Below, one piece after another: positions 40,732-50,333 of a stretch of 64,000 bases of DNA. The number at the start of each line of letters is the position of its first letter. Position 1 is the stretch's first letter. The notes beneath the pieces were generated by a model. The model was not told the DNA's origin. It saw only the letters and a list, made by a program, of their open reading frames with translations, and did not search any database. Source of the DNA: Tritrichomonas foetus (lineage: Eukaryota; Parabasalia; Tritrichomonadida; Tritrichomonadidae); contig MLAK01000738.1 in NCBI GenBank assembly GCA_001839685.1, forward strand, positions 124,001 through 188,000, given 5' to 3'. A program made the position numbers and the translations under genes.

Positions 40732-41178
40732 ATGTTCGATCCCAATTTTTTCACTGACGAACAATACGTTGAATATACCAATGCCTTTGTCAAACGAGCC
40801 AAAGGAAGAGGAAAAGGTTACTTAAACAAAGAAACAATGAGAAAAGCAATCATCGCATGTCGATTAATTCCAGCGCCATCAGAAAAAGATTTAGATGCAA
40901 TGTGCACATCGGACCATGTTGATATTGAACAGTTTTTCATTATAATTTTCTGGTATTTGAGAGGAATTGGTACAAGAGCAGAATTGATTCATGCTTTTCA
41001 ACAGATTGACATCGATAACGATGGAAAAATACCATTTAGTGAAATAAGGGCTATACTTGAAATGCGACCGCATTCATTCTCAAATGAACAAATTCTGACA
41101 TTAAGAAAAGAATTAAATTGTTTTGAAGATGACCTTGTTGATTATACATTGTTTGTAAACAAGATCAGACCTCGTTAA
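40732..41178 (+). CDS. Calmodulin-size EF-hand protein, 148 aa
   Basis: The long frame starts at a TTG in a poly-A run; the ATG at 40732 gives 148 residues, exactly calmodulin size, so I use it. The third EF-hand is canonical (DIDNDGKIPFSE, with Asp, Asp, Asp and Glu at ligand positions). The first (RAKGRGKGYLNKETMRKAI), second and fourth (NCFEDDLVDYTLF) sites keep the helix-loop-helix spacing but lack most calcium ligands. It therefore looks like a calmodulin/troponin-C-type protein with one working calcium site, perhaps a light chain. The target is unknown. It follows the inositol kinase in the same direction. Confidence 0.8.
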   Translation: MFDPNFFTDEQYVEYTNAFVKRAKGRGKGYLNKETMRKAIIACRLIPAPSEKDLDAMCTSDHVDIEQFFIIIFWYLRGIGTRAELIHAFQQIDIDNDGKIPFSEIRAILEMRPHSFSNEQILTLRKELNCFEDDLVDYTLFVNKIRPR

Positions 41179-41267
41179 TTATACTGTTTGTTAAAACCTC
41201 AACATAAAAACACACCATGCGAATTCTTTTTTCTATTTTTGCATTTTTTTAGATTTTTTGTCTTTTT

Positions 41268-42482
41268 TTAAGTATCATCATTGATACAATCAAGCAATAG
41301 TTTTGCATAATCACTTGCAGAGGTGTTTTCCATTTCTGCGATTTCGTGTAAAACATCCTCTTTGTGGATAAGATATTGAACTATTTCTATTTTTATATTA
41401 TCATCAACAGTGTCACTATCTAAAAAAGAGAAAATTAATTCCAGATAGTCAGTTTGATCTGAATAATTTGTTAGCATATCAATAGTCTTGAATAAAAAAG
41501 CATGATGTCCAAAAAACTTCCATTCTCTATGCATGCAAATTAGATTTAGACATTCTCCAACAATTTTATAAGATGAATTGTCGATTAATTCTTGAAAGAT
41601 ATTCGATATCGCTTGTTTATGCTCATATTCTAAAAATGCCCATTTACTATTAAACACCTTTATAATAGCTTTAATTACAGAATCATTTATTTTATCGATA
41701 GTGAATAGATGAAAAAGATCAGGAATATATTCATTGAAGTGTTGTGAATAATCAATTAAATAAACAACTATTTCTAAGATTGCCATATTATCAAATGATT
41801 GTAAAAACTTTCTTATAATATCTTCTAAACCATCAATGATAATACCATTAGTTAGATGTGATAATATCATGAGTAAATATGAATATGAATCATTATTTTT
41901 GAAATTATGTGAGAGCAAAATATGATTCAAATATGGAGAAGTTTTATCATACATTTCTTGATCTATTTCTTCTGATTCTGAGAAAAAGGCCAAAATTACT
42001 TTTTGTAAGTCAGATTCTCCTAATGATTCTAACATAGTAAAAAAATGTGATTGCTTTAAAAATAGTCTTTTGTGCGTTTTAACTAATAAGTATCTCATAA
42101 ACTGAATTGCTTTCACTGATAAAATATTATGTTGAATTATATGAGATGATATAATGTTAATGGGCTCTACATCAATAAAATCGTCAATATTAAATGAATT
42201 TAAACCATATATGTTTTGAAAAACGTCACCAAATAGTTCAGCATAGAGTAAATCTTGATTTTGAAATGTTAAAGAAAAGAAATATTTATTGATTCCCATA
42301 TCATCTAAAGAAACATCATTAACATATTTATTCAATAATTCCAATTCTTCTTTGGATGGATAACTTTTGGATCGAATTATTTTTTCAATTTCCAATTTTA
42401 GGTTTGAAATAATATTTTGATCATGCTCAATAAACAAAGATTGATCAATGCGGTGAGTTTGACAATCTTTATAAATGATCAT
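41268..42482 (-). CDS. Armadillo-like orphan, 404 aa
   Basis: ATG at 42482. The protein is all helical and rich in Ile, Leu, Phe, Asp and His, with repeated amphipathic pairs (for example NMAILEIVVYLIDYSQHFNE and LIFSFLDSDTVDDNIKIEIV). No signal peptide, membrane segment or enzyme motif is seen. It is head-to-head with a similar orphan at 42552 (69 bp between starts). I do not recognise it beyond an armadillo/HEAT-type fold. Confidence 0.6.
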   Translation of the reverse strand: MIIYKDCQTHRIDQSLFIEHDQNIISNLKLEIEKIIRSKSYPSKEELELLNKYVNDVSLDDMGINKYFFSLTFQNQDLLYAELFGDVFQNIYGLNSFNIDDFIDVEPINIISSHIIQHNILSVKAIQFMRYLLVKTHKRLFLKQSHFFTMLESLGESDLQKVILAFFSESEEIDQEMYDKTSPYLNHILLSHNFKNNDSYSYLLMILSHLTNGIIIDGLEDIIRKFLQSFDNMAILEIVVYLIDYSQHFNEYIPDLFHLFTIDKINDSVIKAIIKVFNSKWAFLEYEHKQAISNIFQELIDNSSYKIVGECLNLICMHREWKFFGHHAFLFKTIDMLTNYSDQTDYLELIFSFLDSDTVDDNIKIEIVQYLIHKEDVLHEIAEMENTSASDYAKLLLDCINDDT

Positions 42483-42551
42483 TTTCTAAGACTTTGATAT
42501 ATATTAAAAACGTTATGGCTAATTTAAGGCCAATTAAATATAGTTATCCAA

Positions 42552-44210
42552 ATGTTCTATAAAGATGATACATTACTCCCTAAGGCTCCTAAGAATCCCA
42601 CATATATGGATAATGAGCAAGCTGGAACAAATAAAGAGAAAATTCCTTTAAATTTGTTGAAGTATGAACAAGATTTGTTCCATTTTTTTCATGAAAAACA
42701 ATTTGATTCATTAATTTCTACAATAAGTGAACTGAGAGATCAGATTATAACTGATAAATATGTTCTTCCTTCTAATTATAATTTACAAAAATTAAATCAT
42801 TTTTTTTTAGAATTATTTGATCCTATGATGCATCCAGAGTTACTCTATATTATGCTTCCTTTCACTTGCGCATGGACATATTTACAAAGTCCAGAAGATA
42901 TTGAAATTTATGCGTTTCCCAAATTTATTGATTATCTTTTATACTTAATATTTAACCAAAGCACTGATCCTAACTATGACAAATGTATTAATTATCAATT
43001 AACAGCTATGGCCCTCTTATCCAACTTAATAAATGATTCTGAAAATGCTGCACGCATTTTTATGGAAAAGGATCCGATTCCACAATTTATACAAATCTAT
43101 AACAACCCTTTAAATTATTATGAAATATTCTTTAAAGAGGATGATATACAGTTTCAGATTACACTATTAATGGAGAATTTTGTAAATCACTATAAAGCTC
43201 ATACAAATAGCTTATTTTATCCACCAATAAAAGATTTCTTTCACAGCTTCACACATAGATTGGCCCATGACTTTTACTATACAACAAAGAAAGAATTTGC
43301 ATTTCTTCAAAAGTTTGTTTTTTCAAGCTTAGACAATGCAATATGTTTTATTCATTATTGGAGGTTTTGCGAGTCCAATATTCGTGATTATTTTGAATAT
43401 TTTGAAAATTTAACAGAAGCAAGAATTATTCCAATTTTTAAAATCCTCAAATTCATTTTTAATTCATATAATTGTTTTCCAGAAGAATGGAAAATATTTA
43501 TTAAAGAACAATTTGCATCACAAATTGCAATTGATCCAATTATTCGATATTTATATACTCCTGGCCTCTCAATGGAATTTACAATTGCATTTCTAGAATT
43601 CATTAAGCCATTAATTGAAATTACTCATGATACAACTATAGTTTTTATCAATGAAAATAGTAAAGGTTTCCGGATATTGGAATCATATATTGCCAATGAA
43701 CCTTACAAAATTAAAATACTCACGCTTAATGTTTATCTTACAATATTTAATATTCAATCAAATTATTATCCAAAAGCAATTTTAAATAATCATTTAATTG
43801 AATGTTTTTTGGAGCTATTTGACAGTGATGATGATTCTTTAATTCTTCGTACTTTACAAATTTTTGAAAGCATTCAGCAAAGAGGTTTGGAATTTGATGA
43901 TTTTACAGAATTTATGTATGAACGATTCATAGAAACTAATTTTTATGACATAGTTTCTGATTTGGAATATGTTCAAGATCAAAATACAGATATTATTGAA
44001 CAATGTCATGCCATTATATCAAATAAAGAACAAATAGAAAATAAAATAGATCGGATTAAATTTGCTAAAGTAATGAAAGAAAGAGATGAATTGGATCCTT
44101 TCAAATTGCTGGATTTCCAAATGACACTGAGTGACTATTCTGAGGATGAAGAAATGAATTGTTATTCACGCCAAGCTTATCAATTTAGATACACTGACAT
44201 AATATATTAA
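42552..44210 (+). CDS. Armadillo-like orphan, 552 aa
   Basis: Complete frame from ATG 42552 to a TAAA stop. Helical throughout, with segments such as PLNLLKYEQDLFHFFHEKQF near residue 33 and ALLSNLINDSENAARIFMEK near 160, in the style of armadillo-fold trichomonad orphans. The C-terminus is acidic (about 515-535). There is no membrane helix or catalytic motif. The adjacent divergent gene has the same composition, so the pair may have come from an inverted duplication, though I did not align them. Function unknown. Confidence 0.6.
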   Translation: MFYKDDTLLPKAPKNPTYMDNEQAGTNKEKIPLNLLKYEQDLFHFFHEKQFDSLISTISELRDQIITDKYVLPSNYNLQKLNHFFLELFDPMMHPELLYIMLPFTCAWTYLQSPEDIEIYAFPKFIDYLLYLIFNQSTDPNYDKCINYQLTAMALLSNLINDSENAARIFMEKDPIPQFIQIYNNPLNYYEIFFKEDDIQFQITLLMENFVNHYKAHTNSLFYPPIKDFFHSFTHRLAHDFYYTTKKEFAFLQKFVFSSLDNAICFIHYWRFCESNIRDYFEYFENLTEARIIPIFKILKFIFNSYNCFPEEWKIFIKEQFASQIAIDPIIRYLYTPGLSMEFTIAFLEFIKPLIEITHDTTIVFINENSKGFRILESYIANEPYKIKILTLNVYLTIFNIQSNYYPKAILNNHLIECFLELFDSDDDSLILRTLQIFESIQQRGLEFDDFTEFMYERFIETNFYDIVSDLEYVQDQNTDIIEQCHAIISNKEQIENKIDRIKFAKVMKERDELDPFKLLDFQMTLSDYSEDEEMNCYSRQAYQFRYTDIIY

Positions 44211-44262
44211 ACTTGTTTATTGTTATTATTATTATGATAGAAATAAAAACTTTAATACATAT

Positions 44263-44298
44263 CTTCTTTTTGTTTTTATTCTTCTTTTTGTTTTTATT
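44263..44298 (+). repeat. 18-bp tandem duplication
   Basis: Two exact copies of CTTCTTTTTGTTTTTATT, beginning 53 bp after the stop of the gene at 42552. Small, but the same T/C-rich strand and the same position downstream of a plus-strand gene as the other arrays. Confidence 0.85.
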
Positions 44299-44434
44299 CT
44301 ACCTTTAAACATTTCGAGAAGAATATTGACCATTCTCATTTCATCTAACTTTCGTAAATTCATGAATTTTAAACATAACAGAATGAAATATGATTGGGAA
44401 AACATTTACAAAACAACGCGACGAATATTTATAC

Positions 44435-44854
44435 TTACATAAATGCTGTTTTTGATTGAGGATGGCGAGTACTCTTACTCATCATATCCGCAACACGCCT
44501 GACACTCTCCAAACATTTGATTGGATCAACAGTTCCATCACAGTATCCAAGTACAAAATCCATTTTACATTTAGCTACCATCACTCCGAATTCCCTTTTT
44601 CTTGCAACTAATGTTGTTTGATCAGCATAAGCAATTAAATAAGTTCTTTGTCCAAGCTTAATGCTACTTTTCATGGCTTCTTCGGGATCTTCCATTAATC
44701 TAGCAATATTTTGTCCGTCCTCTGCTGTAAAAGTCCATCCGTCGGAAACTGACCATATTGCTCCATCTGAAGAAAAGATTACCGAGTGAATACAATGAGG
44801 CGGTAACAGTTCTATATAGTTTTTAAAGGTAATTGGAAAATTAATCTTCTGCAT
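44435..44854 (-). CDS. Profilin, 139 aa
   Basis: Length and order fit profilin, the actin-monomer-binding protein that also binds polyproline and PIP2. An N-terminal helix is followed by a strand AIWSVSDGWTF, a helix DGQNIARLMEDPEEAMKSS, a strand TYLIAYADQTTLVARK, a strand GVMVAKCKMDFVLGYCDG, and a C-terminal helix ESVRRVADMMSK. It acts in cortical actin assembly, relevant to the amoeboid form of trichomonads. The ATG at 44854 agrees with family length. It is head-to-head with the HEAT-like gene at 45040 (185 bp). Confidence 0.88.
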   Translation of the reverse strand: MQKINFPITFKNYIELLPPHCIHSVIFSSDGAIWSVSDGWTFTAEDGQNIARLMEDPEEAMKSSIKLGQRTYLIAYADQTTLVARKREFGVMVAKCKMDFVLGYCDGTVDPIKCLESVRRVADMMSKSTRHPQSKTAFM

Positions 44855-45039
44855 TTATAAACAACAGGCTTGGTACAAATCTTAATTAATATATAGAACT
44901 TTTTGTGTAATTATTCGGTCATATAACGATGAAAATCGTTATTTCAAAGTGTTTTGATCATACAAAATTTTAACATGAAATATTCACCATTCTTTATCGT
45001 TTTTGGATTTTGGATCTTGGTCATCAAACATTTTCTTAA

Positions 45040-47892
45040 ATGCAGGACATCAATAATGTTTTCAGGACAACGGGCCTTGCTATAATGACAGATAAACAAG
45101 CAATATATAATGGAACCGAGCCAATTCGAGCAACACCAGAACAATTTATGAATGCATGTGAAATTGCTATAAATTCAAATGATGTGAATGAGTTAGTTGG
45201 TGTCTGTTTTAATCTGGCTCCATTTATTTCATTTAATTTCAACTCTTTTGGAAATGAAATAATTAATTATTTTTGGACATTTTTGATAAAAATTTCACCA
45301 ATAATTACTGGGTATCCAATTGTATATGGATATATTGAAGCAGTTACAGAGCTTGCAACAAAGCAAAGAAAAATTGATGTGAGTTTTTTGGATTTTTTAG
45401 CAGATCCAAATCAAAATAACACATTTTTAAAACCAATTATTCTTGTTGCCCTTTATGATTCTCTTCCTAATTTATTAGTTTTTAATAATACAGAATATTT
45501 CCTTCCACAAATTCTTGATTCATTTGAAATTAAAGATTTTTCACATAGATCGACTCTTCTTCTCCTCCTGTCAAGACTTAACATTAATATTCAAAAGGTT
45601 GATTCATGTCCAAGATTTGCTGATGAAATTTGGAAGTTTGTTTGGGAGGCTTCTTTATCAACAATTAATTTTTCTAATATACCCAAGCCTTTACAGCAAC
45701 TTCGTCAACTGATTCCAGATTTCTTTGATAAACCACATGAAATCATATCTCAAAAATTTGACATGCTCCATGAACAAAATTTATTTGGAATTACAAGGCT
45801 ACTTCCTTTCTTGAATTCTACATATTTCCAAAACGGAATTGACACATTATTAAACTACGTGTCAACTGTAAAATTAATTTCTAATGGGTTAAACGAAGCA
45901 GTTAGTGATTCTCTTGAATGTGAGTTTATTGAACAAGCTATCGACATTCTTTACAATACCTTATCTAAAAATTTACAAACTCAATTTGATGATGCATCAA
46001 TATATTTATTTTCTTTATACTTCCCATTATTTGAAGATCATTACAAAGATGCAGGTATGATCTTAATTAGAGCCATAAATTTAGCATTCTCTTCACTTGA
46101 ATCCAACAAAGCAATTTTATGTTTTGCAGCTGCTCAAATCGCTGATCAATACAAAGTTCGTTCCAAAATATTGAAAAATAATGTTTTACCTTCAATTTTG
46201 AATACAATTGCGCTAAATGATGAAATTTCCTTAAAATATGCAACTAAAGCTTTAATAACTTTCCAAAATTCTTGTCATGTTTTCACCACATCGATTCTTC
46301 AATCATATCTTCATAAATTTGGTTTATTATTCCAAGAAAATGGAAATTACAAGATTCAATGCATTAAAAGATACTTACAAGTTTTGGATCACCTTGTTTC
46401 TTCTGAAGATGAAGATATTGACATCATCGAAATCATTCATTTTACTGCTTCTTATATAGATACAAACCGGCCAACGCCTTTAGATGTTCGTGCTTATTTC
46501 CTTGATTTATGTACATCAATTTTCCGAAGCTATCCAAATGAATTTGAACAACTTTCCGAATTCGCAAAATTAACATCTATCGCTTTACTCTCTCCTAGCA
46601 ACCTTACAGAGAATGATTGTACCAATATTTCGTTTGGTTTTCCAATTGCTGCAAAATTTGCGACATTTTCGGCTTCGTTTGAGAATTTGGAAGAAATTCA
46701 AGCTTGTTTATTAGAAATATCAAAAGGCAGAATTCCGTGTAATGAAAAAAATATTCGAGTTACTTCATATTATGCAGCAATTATCGCGTATACAAAAAAT
46801 CTTCCTTTTCCAATTGAAATTATCGAACAGTATTTGTCATCAAATGATGATAAATACCAATCTAGAGCTCTTGTGAATTTGAGGTATATTTATAAAACAT
46901 ATAAAAATGATGGTACTTTAATGAAACTATTAAATCAAATAGTTTCTTTAACCAAATTAAGTACATCTGTGGTTTTTGTTGATGCAGCTTTTTCACTTTT
47001 CAAGAAAATCCTGAAAAGTAAAAAGAATCCAGAATTAGTTGAAAATATTTATCCAGTTTGCACAGATTTGCTTTATTCAACTTCACAAGGAAGAATAGCA
47101 TTACTTGAGCATAATTTTCCATTTAATTATGATCATAAAAGCTTTAAATTCTATAAATTTTTGACTATGTATATTGAGAAATATAAAACTCGAGCTATTC
47201 CACTTATCAATGAAATAATTGATTGGCTTCCTTTAGTATCTACTCGAATTTTACCCAAATTGATCAAAGTTATAAATAATACATTAAACTGTGATGTTTT
47301 ACCAGCTGACAGTGTTGCTATACTTTGGGTGACATTAATGAAATTATTAAAAGAGAATTGGTATGATACAAATATCGCGAATTATTTACTTGGATGTACC
47401 GTTAATTTACTTTTATATTATCCTACTATGTGTAACATTCATGATTTAATGAGTCAACTTGATTACATGTGGGAATCAAATGACGATGAAATGATTTTGA
47501 TTTTACCACCTATTTACTTCGACATTTGGGCGAATACTTCTGTGCCTGTAACTGGAAGTCATTTCCAAATCTTTTTAGAAAAAATTCTTCAAGAACAAGT
47601 AGATGAATGGAGTTATCCATTAATGATCAAATTATTGATAAAAATAATTTCTAAAGAAGAAAATCACGATTTTATCTTTGATGGATGTCTAGTGATTTCT
47701 CATTTCTTGCTTAAAAGTGAAAATGAATTGCAAGACCTTGAATTCGATGAAGAAATGATCGAAACAATGAAAATATCCTTACAGACTTATTATCAGTTAA
47801 ATGTGGGCATAAAAGATATGATTTGTCAAGAATATCGATCATACCCAGGAAAGATCGATAAACTTTGCCAAATCTTAGATAGCGATTTGTAG
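45040..47892 (+). CDS. Large HEAT/armadillo-like protein, 950 aa
   Basis: Complete frame from ATG 45040; Met16 (45085) is an alternative start. The whole chain is helical repeats (EPIRATPEQFMNACEIAINS near the start, later RILPKLIKVINNTLN), without membrane or enzyme motifs. Size and periodicity would suit a transport receptor such as an exportin or transportin, but I do not see the importin-beta N-terminal signature here, so I leave it unassigned. It ends 33 bp before the transposon's left end, so the element inserted directly into its 3' flank. Confidence 0.6.
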   Translation: MQDINNVFRTTGLAIMTDKQAIYNGTEPIRATPEQFMNACEIAINSNDVNELVGVCFNLAPFISFNFNSFGNEIINYFWTFLIKISPIITGYPIVYGYIEAVTELATKQRKIDVSFLDFLADPNQNNTFLKPIILVALYDSLPNLLVFNNTEYFLPQILDSFEIKDFSHRSTLLLLLSRLNINIQKVDSCPRFADEIWKFVWEASLSTINFSNIPKPLQQLRQLIPDFFDKPHEIISQKFDMLHEQNLFGITRLLPFLNSTYFQNGIDTLLNYVSTVKLISNGLNEAVSDSLECEFIEQAIDILYNTLSKNLQTQFDDASIYLFSLYFPLFEDHYKDAGMILIRAINLAFSSLESNKAILCFAAAQIADQYKVRSKILKNNVLPSILNTIALNDEISLKYATKALITFQNSCHVFTTSILQSYLHKFGLLFQENGNYKIQCIKRYLQVLDHLVSSEDEDIDIIEIIHFTASYIDTNRPTPLDVRAYFLDLCTSIFRSYPNEFEQLSEFAKLTSIALLSPSNLTENDCTNISFGFPIAAKFATFSASFENLEEIQACLLEISKGRIPCNEKNIRVTSYYAAIIAYTKNLPFPIEIIEQYLSSNDDKYQSRALVNLRYIYKTYKNDGTLMKLLNQIVSLTKLSTSVVFVDAAFSLFKKILKSKKNPELVENIYPVCTDLLYSTSQGRIALLEHNFPFNYDHKSFKFYKFLTMYIEKYKTRAIPLINEIIDWLPLVSTRILPKLIKVINNTLNCDVLPADSVAILWVTLMKLLKENWYDTNIANYLLGCTVNLLLYYPTMCNIHDLMSQLDYMWESNDDEMILILPPIYFDIWANTSVPVTGSHFQIFLEKILQEQVDEWSYPLMIKLLIKIISKEENHDFIFDGCLVISHFLLKSENELQDLEFDEEMIETMKISLQTYYQLNVGIKDMICQEYRSYPGKIDKLCQILDSDL

Positions 47893-47924
47893 TTATATTA
47901 AAAATTCGATATATTATATATATA

Positions 47925-47966
47925 CAGTCATTAATAAAAGTATGTCCCACTAATAAAAGTGTGTCC
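47925..47966 (+). repeat. Left terminal inverted repeat, 42 bp
   Basis: Identical to the reverse complement of 49906-49947. It contains two tandem near-copies of TAATAAAAGTRTGTCC, at 47932-47947 and 47951-47966, 19 bp apart, a likely bipartite transposase-binding site. Confidence 0.95.
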
Positions 47967-48018
47967 TGGCTTTTTTCGTACGTTTAGATTTTTTCATTTT
48001 TATTTCCAGATTTTCTCA

Positions 48019-49460
48019 ATGAAGAAAGCAGCCACTCCGATTCTGTTTGAAGAATTGATTAACCGTGCACAAACATTATTTGGACAGCGCCTTTATATTT
48101 CATTAAAACGAAGTTCAGAGCTTTCAAGCTGTCAATATCGATATTCACAAATTGCCAAAGTTTATGAGATCTTTTCAAAATTTGACGATATAATTACAAC
48201 CAAAAAAAATGTGCAGTTACTCTTCGGGATATCCAGGAGAATTTTGACACGAAGTCTCGAGCAAGCAAGAAAAANCCACAAAAATGATGGAAGACCAAAA
48301 TCACTAACTGACATTCAAGAAAAACAAGTCCTCGAATTTATCAAATCTAATGCAATTGCATCAACGCCATTGTCTCAATGTGAAGTGCTTGATTTTATTC
48401 TTGAAAACTTTCAAGTTGCTTTGTCATATGGTTGGATGACAAATTTCTTAAAAAGGTATCAAAGTGAAGTGATTCCAGCAACTGCAATACCACAAGATGG
48501 TGCACGTTTATCAATAAGTCCGGATAATATTCATGAATATATTAATATACTGAAAGCAGAAGTTGCTGGAATTTATATGGACCTAATATATAATTTTGAC
48601 GAAATGGGTTCTTCAGAACGACACGAATCAAAATCAAAAGATGTGCTTGTCCCTGCTGATATGAAAGGACAATCAATCCATTATTCAATCAAACGGAACC
48701 AAAAAAATCAAACATTAGTTGCGTGCATCAATGCAGGTGGTGACACTGTTATGCCCATGATCATCGATCATCGAACTAGAATTCAATCAGATGTGATATC
48801 ATCTGGATTAAGAAAAGATGAGGATGTAATGCTTCGAAGCTCATCAACTGGCTTTGTTAATGAAGATCTTATTATAGAATGGTTGAAATTAAGTGTATTA
48901 AAACATGTTCAAGAGTCAAGAACAAGCATTGGAAATCTTGATAGTCCTGCTGTTATGTTTTCAGATAATTGTTCATCACATACAACAGATTCTATCAAAA
49001 AATTACTTGGTGAAAATTTGATTAAACTAATTACTTTCCCAAGTAACTCAACAGGTTTGTTTCAAATGTTGGATTTAGTTACTTTTGGGATTGTGAAGAG
49101 ACGAAAAAAAACAATCAGAACTGAATTTATAAAAAATTCACAAGCTGACCAAATAAACAAGTTAATACAAGCTTTCGAACAGGCTACCACCGGAAATACC
49201 AATANAATGAACCATATACTGCAATAATTGATGAAAATGAATTTACCAAATCGTGTACTATTCAAGAAATATTGACTAAATCAGAAAATTCAAAAAATTC
49301 AACCAACCTTACTCGAACAACCCAATTTGGATTCATCAACAAACAGTATTTTGAAGAAGAACTGAAAAAGAGGCTAGAAATCAGAAAAAAAAAGAAGCCA
49401 CTGAAGTCAAAAGGGATAAAATATCATCCCAAACCAAAAATCCCAAAAATAAGTAAATAA
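48019..49460 (+). CDS. Pogo/DDE_1-type transposase, about 480 aa, one frameshift
   Basis: I start at ATG 48019; upstream codons reach into the TIR and begin only at GTG. A helix-turn-helix region precedes a CENP-B-type segment (GRPKSLTDIQEKQVLEFI, near residue 95). The catalytic triad is readable: Asp194 in YNFDEMG, Asp316 in VMFSDNCSSH and Asp352 in LFQMLDLVTFG, giving 35 residues between the last two, a pogo-like DD35D. The frame stops at 49227, but coding sense continues in another frame to 49460 with a very basic tail. The switch coincides with an unresolved base at 49205. One extra base there would give a full-length protein. A second ambiguous base sits at 48275. Confidence 0.9.
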
Positions 49461-49905
49461 AAAGTAATTCATTTATTAATTCTATCTTTGTTCTTTTTGA
49501 TGTGAAATAGTTGCTATGTACAAGTGTTTGAGATATATTAGTTTATGTTTCTTTCATTTGTTCTTGTCATATAAATGAAACAAAAATAATGAAGTGAAAT
49601 GAATGACACAAATAATCAGGAACATCTGATTGGATTCTATATATTGAGCAAATTAAATAAGAATTATTGAGTAATTATACAATTATGATGTTTGACAGTA
49701 GCAATTTGAAAATCCAAGGAATTTTATAAAATATTGCAGATTTTAGATATCTGAATAAGAATTTTTATTTTCGATTTATTAGCATTTCAACTTATAGTAG
49801 AGATGGTAATAATCATGTATGCACAAATTCGATCATAAAAAAGTCTCTATATATTGGAGAAATAAGGAAATTAAAAAGTAAAAAAAGTCTATTTATTTAG
49901 AGGTG

Positions 49906-49947
49906 GGACACACTTTTATTAGTGGGACATACTTTTATTAATGACTG
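49906..49947 (-). repeat. Right terminal inverted repeat, 42 bp
   Basis: Perfect inverse of the left repeat, including both internal subrepeats, and followed by a TA target dinucleotide. Confidence 0.95.
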
Positions 49948-49949
49948 TA

Positions 49950-50333
49950 TATATATATATTCTTTTTATTTTATAGTAATCATTTTATTATGATCATGAA
50001 TTCATGATCATAAGGAAAAATTCATCTTATTCCTTTTTAATAATGGGGTGTCAATTGAAAAGTTCACAGTTGATAAAGTCAAGTAGCAAATTCTATGAAG
50101 GCTCATGTAAGCATGAGAAGTTATTCGAGATTTGTGATTAATAGTAATATACTGACAGCTATTTCCAAATTTTATAAATATTATAGAAATCAGTAGTTGT
50201 AAAGAATGACTCAGAAAAAAATTAATATAAAATGAAATAATAATAATAAAAAATGATAGTTATAAAATATAAAATATTTAATAATGGTGAGACAACTTGG
50301 ATGAAATATATGCTATTTGCCATATCTATAGTT
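49950..50333. other. Intergenic between transposon and VPS33 3' end
   Basis: AT-rich sequence with no gene; short frames at 50222-50471 shadow the VPS33 C-terminus. Confidence 0.4.

Larger units (their letters stand above)
47925..49947 (+). mobile_element. Pogo-like Tc1/mariner-superfamily DNA transposon, complete
   Basis: A 2,023-bp element bounded by perfect 42-bp inverted repeats (starting CAGTCA, ending TGACTG), with TA dinucleotides directly outside (47923-47924 and 49948-49949), the target duplication of the Tc1/mariner/pogo superfamily. It encodes one transposase. The insertion lies in a TATATA run between a HEAT-like gene and the 3' end of VPS33. Perfect TIRs suggest recent movement, while two ambiguous bases inside (48275, 49205) suggest reads from several copies were collapsed. 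Confidence 0.95.
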
